Shown here: one piece after another, positions 61,556 through 64,000 of the stretch
Numbering within the stretch: position 1 is the first letter of the stretch
Layout of the letters: every line of letters begins with the position of its first letter
Assembly (NCBI RefSeq): GCF_001426685.1
Contig: NZ_LMFB01000018.1
Location: forward strand, 70,574-134,573
DNA length: 64,000 nucleotides
From: Rhizobium sp. Root483D2
GTDB taxonomy: Bacteria > Pseudomonadota > Alphaproteobacteria > Rhizobiales > Rhizobiaceae
Direction of reading: 5' to 3'
Position numbers and translations under genes: made by a program
The notes under the pieces: model-generated
What the model was told of the DNA's origin: nothing
Seen by the model: the letters and a program-made list of their open reading frames with translations, nothing else
Database searches by the model: none

Positions 61556-62065
61556 ATGGTGATTCACATGAAGATGTTTGCAATCATTGGTCTGTCGCTG
61601 GCGACCGCCTTTTCAAGCGTCCTGCCGGCACAGGCATTCCCATCCATCGAGCGGCCGAAACCTCAGGTTTCCGATATTCAACAGGTCGATTACTATCGCA
61701 ACGCCTGGCGCCACGGCCATTACGGGCATCGTGGCTCCTATATCAGGCGGCACTATCGCAACGGCGGCTATTATCGCCACGATGGCTACTACCGTCACGG
61801 CGGTTACCGCCACCACAGGCGTTATTACGGCGGATATCGCGGGTATGACGATAATTTCGGTGCGGCGTTCGGCGGCTTGGCTGCGGGCGCCATCATTGGC
61901 GGTATGCTAGCCCAGCCGCGGTATTATGGCGGTGAGCGCCGTTATTATCGCACCGGCGGTTCACATGCTGACTGGTGCTATGCGCGATACCGCTCCTATA
62001 GAGCCTATGACAATACGTACCAGCCCTATAATGGCGGCCGCCGTCAGTGCGTCTCGCCCTATTGA
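61556..62065 (+). CDS. BA14K-family exported protein
   Basis: A 169-residue protein with a signal peptide (cleavage near AQA-F, residue ~28), a long Tyr/His/Arg/Gly-rich repeat region (residues ~45-100), a glycine-zipper segment ([14 protein letters not shown]) and the C-terminal BA14K signature [12 protein letters not shown] with [10 protein letters not shown]14K is an immunoreactive Brucella protein with lectin-like activity. GAGGAAA precedes the ATG. A surface or envelope role is likely. Confidence 0.82.
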   Translation: MVIHMKMFAIIGLSLATAFSSVLPAQAFPSIERPKPQVSDIQQVDYYRNAWRHGHYGHRGSYIRRHYRNGGYYRHDGYYRHGGYRHHRRYYGGYRGYDDNFGAAFGGLAAGAIIGGMLAQPRYYGGERRYYRTGGSHADWCYARYRSYRAYDNTYQPYNGGRRQCVSPY

Positions 62066-62093
62066 TCGACGCGCTTTTGCAGCGCTTAACGAG

Positions 62094-62117
62094 GGGCAGG
62101 GCGTTATTGTCCTGCCC
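62094..62117. terminator. Possible hairpin between convergent genes
   Basis: GGGCAGG (62094-62100, allowing one extra G) pairs with CCTGCCC (62111-62117) with a ten-base loop. No T-run follows on either strand, so it is a weak candidate. Confidence 0.3.
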
Positions 62118-62134
62118 GTATGACAAAGCCAATT

Positions 62135-63613
62135 TTAGTCCTTGATATACCAGCCCCAGGGCTCATCGCTGTTGAAGCGGGTGATCTGCTTGGTTTCCAG
62201 ATAGTTTGACAGACCCCATCGGCCGAGTTCGCGGCCGATACCGGACTGTTTGTATCCGCCCCAGGGCGCCTCGACAAAGGTCGGCTGCGAGCAATTCACC
62301 CAGACAATACCGGCGCGAAAAGCCTCGGCGACGCGTTCGGCGCGGATCACGTCCTTCGACATCACGGCGGCGGCAAGCCCGAAGCGGCTGTCATTGGCCA
62401 TGCGGATGGCATCGTCCTCGTCTTTGAACGGCTTGATGCAGACGACCGGACCAAAAATCTCCTCCTTCCAAACATAGCTGTCCTCGCTCATGCCGGTAAG
62501 CACCGTCGGTTCCAGGAAATATCCGGCCTCGAAACCAGCCGGGCGGCGGCCGCCATAGGCGACCTCGGCGCCATCGATACGGGCGCGGTCTATTGCCGAG
62601 GTGATCTTGTCATATTGGCCCTTCGAGACGATCGGCCCAAGCTGCGTACCCTCTTCCAGACCGTTGCCGATCTTGATCCTGGCCGCTTCCTCGCAGAGAC
62701 GCGAAACGACGGCGTCATAGAGCCCCGCTTCGACCAGTACGCGCGAGGTTGCCGAACAGACCTGGCCCTGGTTCCAGAAGATGCCGAACATGATCCATTC
62801 GACGGCCTTTTCGATATCGCTGTCGGCAAAGATCACGAAAGGCGATTTGCCGCCCAGTTCCAGGCTGACCGTCTTGATGTCCTGGGCGCCTGCCATCATC
62901 ACCTTGCGGCCGGTGGGGACCGAGCCGGTAAAGGCGAGCTTGTCGACCAGCGGATGTTCGGTCAAAGGTTCGCCGGCTTGCATTCCGGTGCCGGTGACGA
63001 TGTTGAGCACGCCAGCCGGGAGATCGATGTCCTCGGCGATCACACCAAGTTCGAGCGCGGTCAGCGGTGTCAGTTCCGAGGGTTTGAGCACGATGGTGCA
63101 GCCGGCAGCCAAAGCCGGGGCGACTTTCCAAGCGACCATCAGGAGCGGGTAGTTCCACGGTGTGATCGCGCCGACCACGCCGAGCGGTTCGCGCACGACC
63201 CTTGAGGAAAAACGCGGCTCGCTGAGCGGAATGGTCTCTTCCGGGTGCTGGTCGAGCTCTTCCGCCAGAATGGCATAATAGGCAAAACAACCGGCGGCAT
63301 CGTCGATATCCCAAAGCGCTTCCGGCAGCGGCTTGCCATTGTCAGTGACTTCGAGCCTGGCCAGGAACTCGCGTTTTTCGGTAATTTTCGCGGCAATGGC
63401 CCGCAGATAGACGGCGCGCTGGGCGCCGGTGAATTTCGGCCAGGGCCCGGAATCGAAGGCGTAGCGGGCCGCTTTGACGGCCTTGTCGATATCGCCGCTG
63501 GTTCCGGCTGGGGCCTTGTGAATGACCTGGCCGGTGGCGGGGTCGATGACATCGAGCGTGCCCCCTTTCTCAGGCCTTACCCACGCACCGTCGATGTAAA
63601 GCCTGTCCTGCAT
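62135..63613 (-). CDS. NAD(P)-dependent aldehyde dehydrogenase (betaine-aldehyde-dehydrogenase-like)
   Basis: A 492-residue aldehyde dehydrogenase. It has the catalytic glutamate region SLELGGKSPFVIF, the catalytic cysteine in NQGQVCSATSR, TPWNYPLLM for cofactor binding, and FGPVVCIKPF. The motif around the cysteine and the C-terminal WGGYKQSGIGRELG resemble plant-type betaine aldehyde dehydrogenases. No betA, betC or choline transporter gene is nearby, so the substrate could also be an aminoaldehyde. Confidence 0.88.
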   Translation of the reverse strand: MQDRLYIDGAWVRPEKGGTLDVIDPATGQVIHKAPAGTSGDIDKAVKAARYAFDSGPWPKFTGAQRAVYLRAIAAKITEKREFLARLEVTDNGKPLPEALWDIDDAAGCFAYYAILAEELDQHPEETIPLSEPRFSSRVVREPLGVVGAITPWNYPLLMVAWKVAPALAAGCTIVLKPSELTPLTALELGVIAEDIDLPAGVLNIVTGTGMQAGEPLTEHPLVDKLAFTGSVPTGRKVMMAGAQDIKTVSLELGGKSPFVIFADSDIEKAVEWIMFGIFWNQGQVCSATSRVLVEAGLYDAVVSRLCEEAARIKIGNGLEEGTQLGPIVSKGQYDKITSAIDRARIDGAEVAYGGRRPAGFEAGYFLEPTVLTGMSEDSYVWKEEIFGPVVCIKPFKDEDDAIRMANDSRFGLAAAVMSKDVIRAERVAEAFRAGIVWVNCSQPTFVEAPWGGYKQSGIGRELGRWGLSNYLETKQITRFNSDEPWGWYIKD

Positions 63614-64000
63614 ATCGCCACCCTTGTTGAAATCGGATCCAATATCGCCTGGCTGCTACCGTTGTGCCGGCGGCCTTTTCCATTGTCGCTGAATTGGCTG
63701 AGTGTATCGCTCGGTCAGGAATTGTCGAGGAGGGCGGCAATCCTCATGGAGGGGCCTGCAAAAACGGGATACCAGGGGGCTGCACGTGAGTGAAAACACA
63801 TCCAACGCTCCGATGCCGCCGCCCGGCATTTTTGACCATTTGGGAAAGATTTTGCCGGGTGCATTTGGTGATTGTGCTGCGGATTTGGGTTGTTTTGGGG
63901 TTGGTTTGAAATACTCCCTTGAAATCATACACTTATGAGAAATTTTATTTTCTTTGTTTTGGTGTGTTGACTTGTTTCGGGTGTGTCGCCTATAAACCGC
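63614..64000. other. Intergenic region at the right edge
   Basis: A 387-base stretch without a supported gene. The left part is GC-rich; the right part, from about 63930, becomes AT-rich with T-tracts before a strong promoter. A GTG-started 50-codon frame at 63786 is open but has no good ribosome-binding site and loses normal codon use. Confidence 0.5.
63967..63995 (+). promoter_or_regulatory. Strong sigma-70 promoter, rRNA-operon type
   Basis: TTGACT (63967-63972), 17 bases, CTATAA (63990-63995), preceded by an AT-rich tract (63937-63960) that could act as an UP element. The pattern TTGACTT...CCTATAAACC is typical of rhizobial rRNA operons, so a 16S rRNA gene may begin a few hundred bases outside the window. 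Confidence 0.6.

Noticed and set aside
63786..63938. GTG-started 50-codon frame before the right-edge promoter
   Set aside because: No good ribosome-binding site, and codon use drifts to T-rich codons in its second half; kept only as a remote possibility.

Overview
The window is GC-rich, densely packed chromosomal DNA from an alphaproteobacterium of the Rhizobiales, most likely the Rhizobium/Agrobacterium group. Evidence: a glpR-glpD-glpSTPQUV glycerol locus in the rhizobial order, an lpiA-acvB pair, a Shemin-pathway hemA, a BA14K-family protein, rhizobial-style ABC importers and a long B12-dependent metH. No phage, transposase, CRISPR array or integrase was seen. Almost all content is housekeeping or metabolic.

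Layout. 1-8.2 kb: end of glpR, then glpD and a glycerol ABC importer with two different ATPases, two permeases, a small membrane protein and a binding protein, closed by tandem hairpins. 8.2-11.7 kb: minus-strand genes for a polyprenyl sugar-phosphate transferase, an anchored protein of unknown role, a small membrane protein and a K+-channel-like protein. 11.9-15.9 kb: lpiA (lysyl-phosphatidylglycerol synthase) overlapping acvB. 16-19 kb: a hypothetical protein and a cytoplasmic PAS-PAS chemoreceptor coupled to cheW. 19.2-22 kb: arginine catabolism (rocF, rocD) divergent from an Lrp-type regulator. 22-29.8 kb: tamB and tamA, with a large internal duplication in TamB. 30-35.3 kb: a glycine-zipper lipoprotein, hemA, a serine hydrolase, dxr and a META-MliC protein.

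35.3-48.4 kb is the most distinctive region. It holds two sugar-type (Rbs-like) ABC importers, two flavin-dependent acyl-CoA-dehydrogenase-fold enzymes of the SfnB/DszC type, and an FAD/NAD(P)-binding oxidoreductase, in several divergent units. A recurring TATAG-T-CTATA-like motif lies in front of all of them. I read this as an uptake and oxidative-cleavage system for an unidentified, probably organosulfur, compound. This is inference.

48.5-56 kb: two small proteins, a KefB-type antiporter ending in a cyclic-nucleotide-binding domain, a cystathionine gamma-synthase-family PLP enzyme, a strong small-RNA candidate, a small lipoprotein, tRNA-Arg(CCT), and an operon of ROK sugar kinase, UPF0303 protein and AGE-family epimerase. 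56-64 kb: metH behind a perfect 20-bp palindrome, a lipoprotein alpha/beta hydrolase, a 72-residue protein, a BA14K protein, an aldehyde dehydrogenase, and at the right edge a strong promoter of rRNA-operon type.

Starts were set by reading ribosome-binding sites and family N-termini, so several genes are shorter than their longest open frame. All family assignments rest on motif reading, without database searches.
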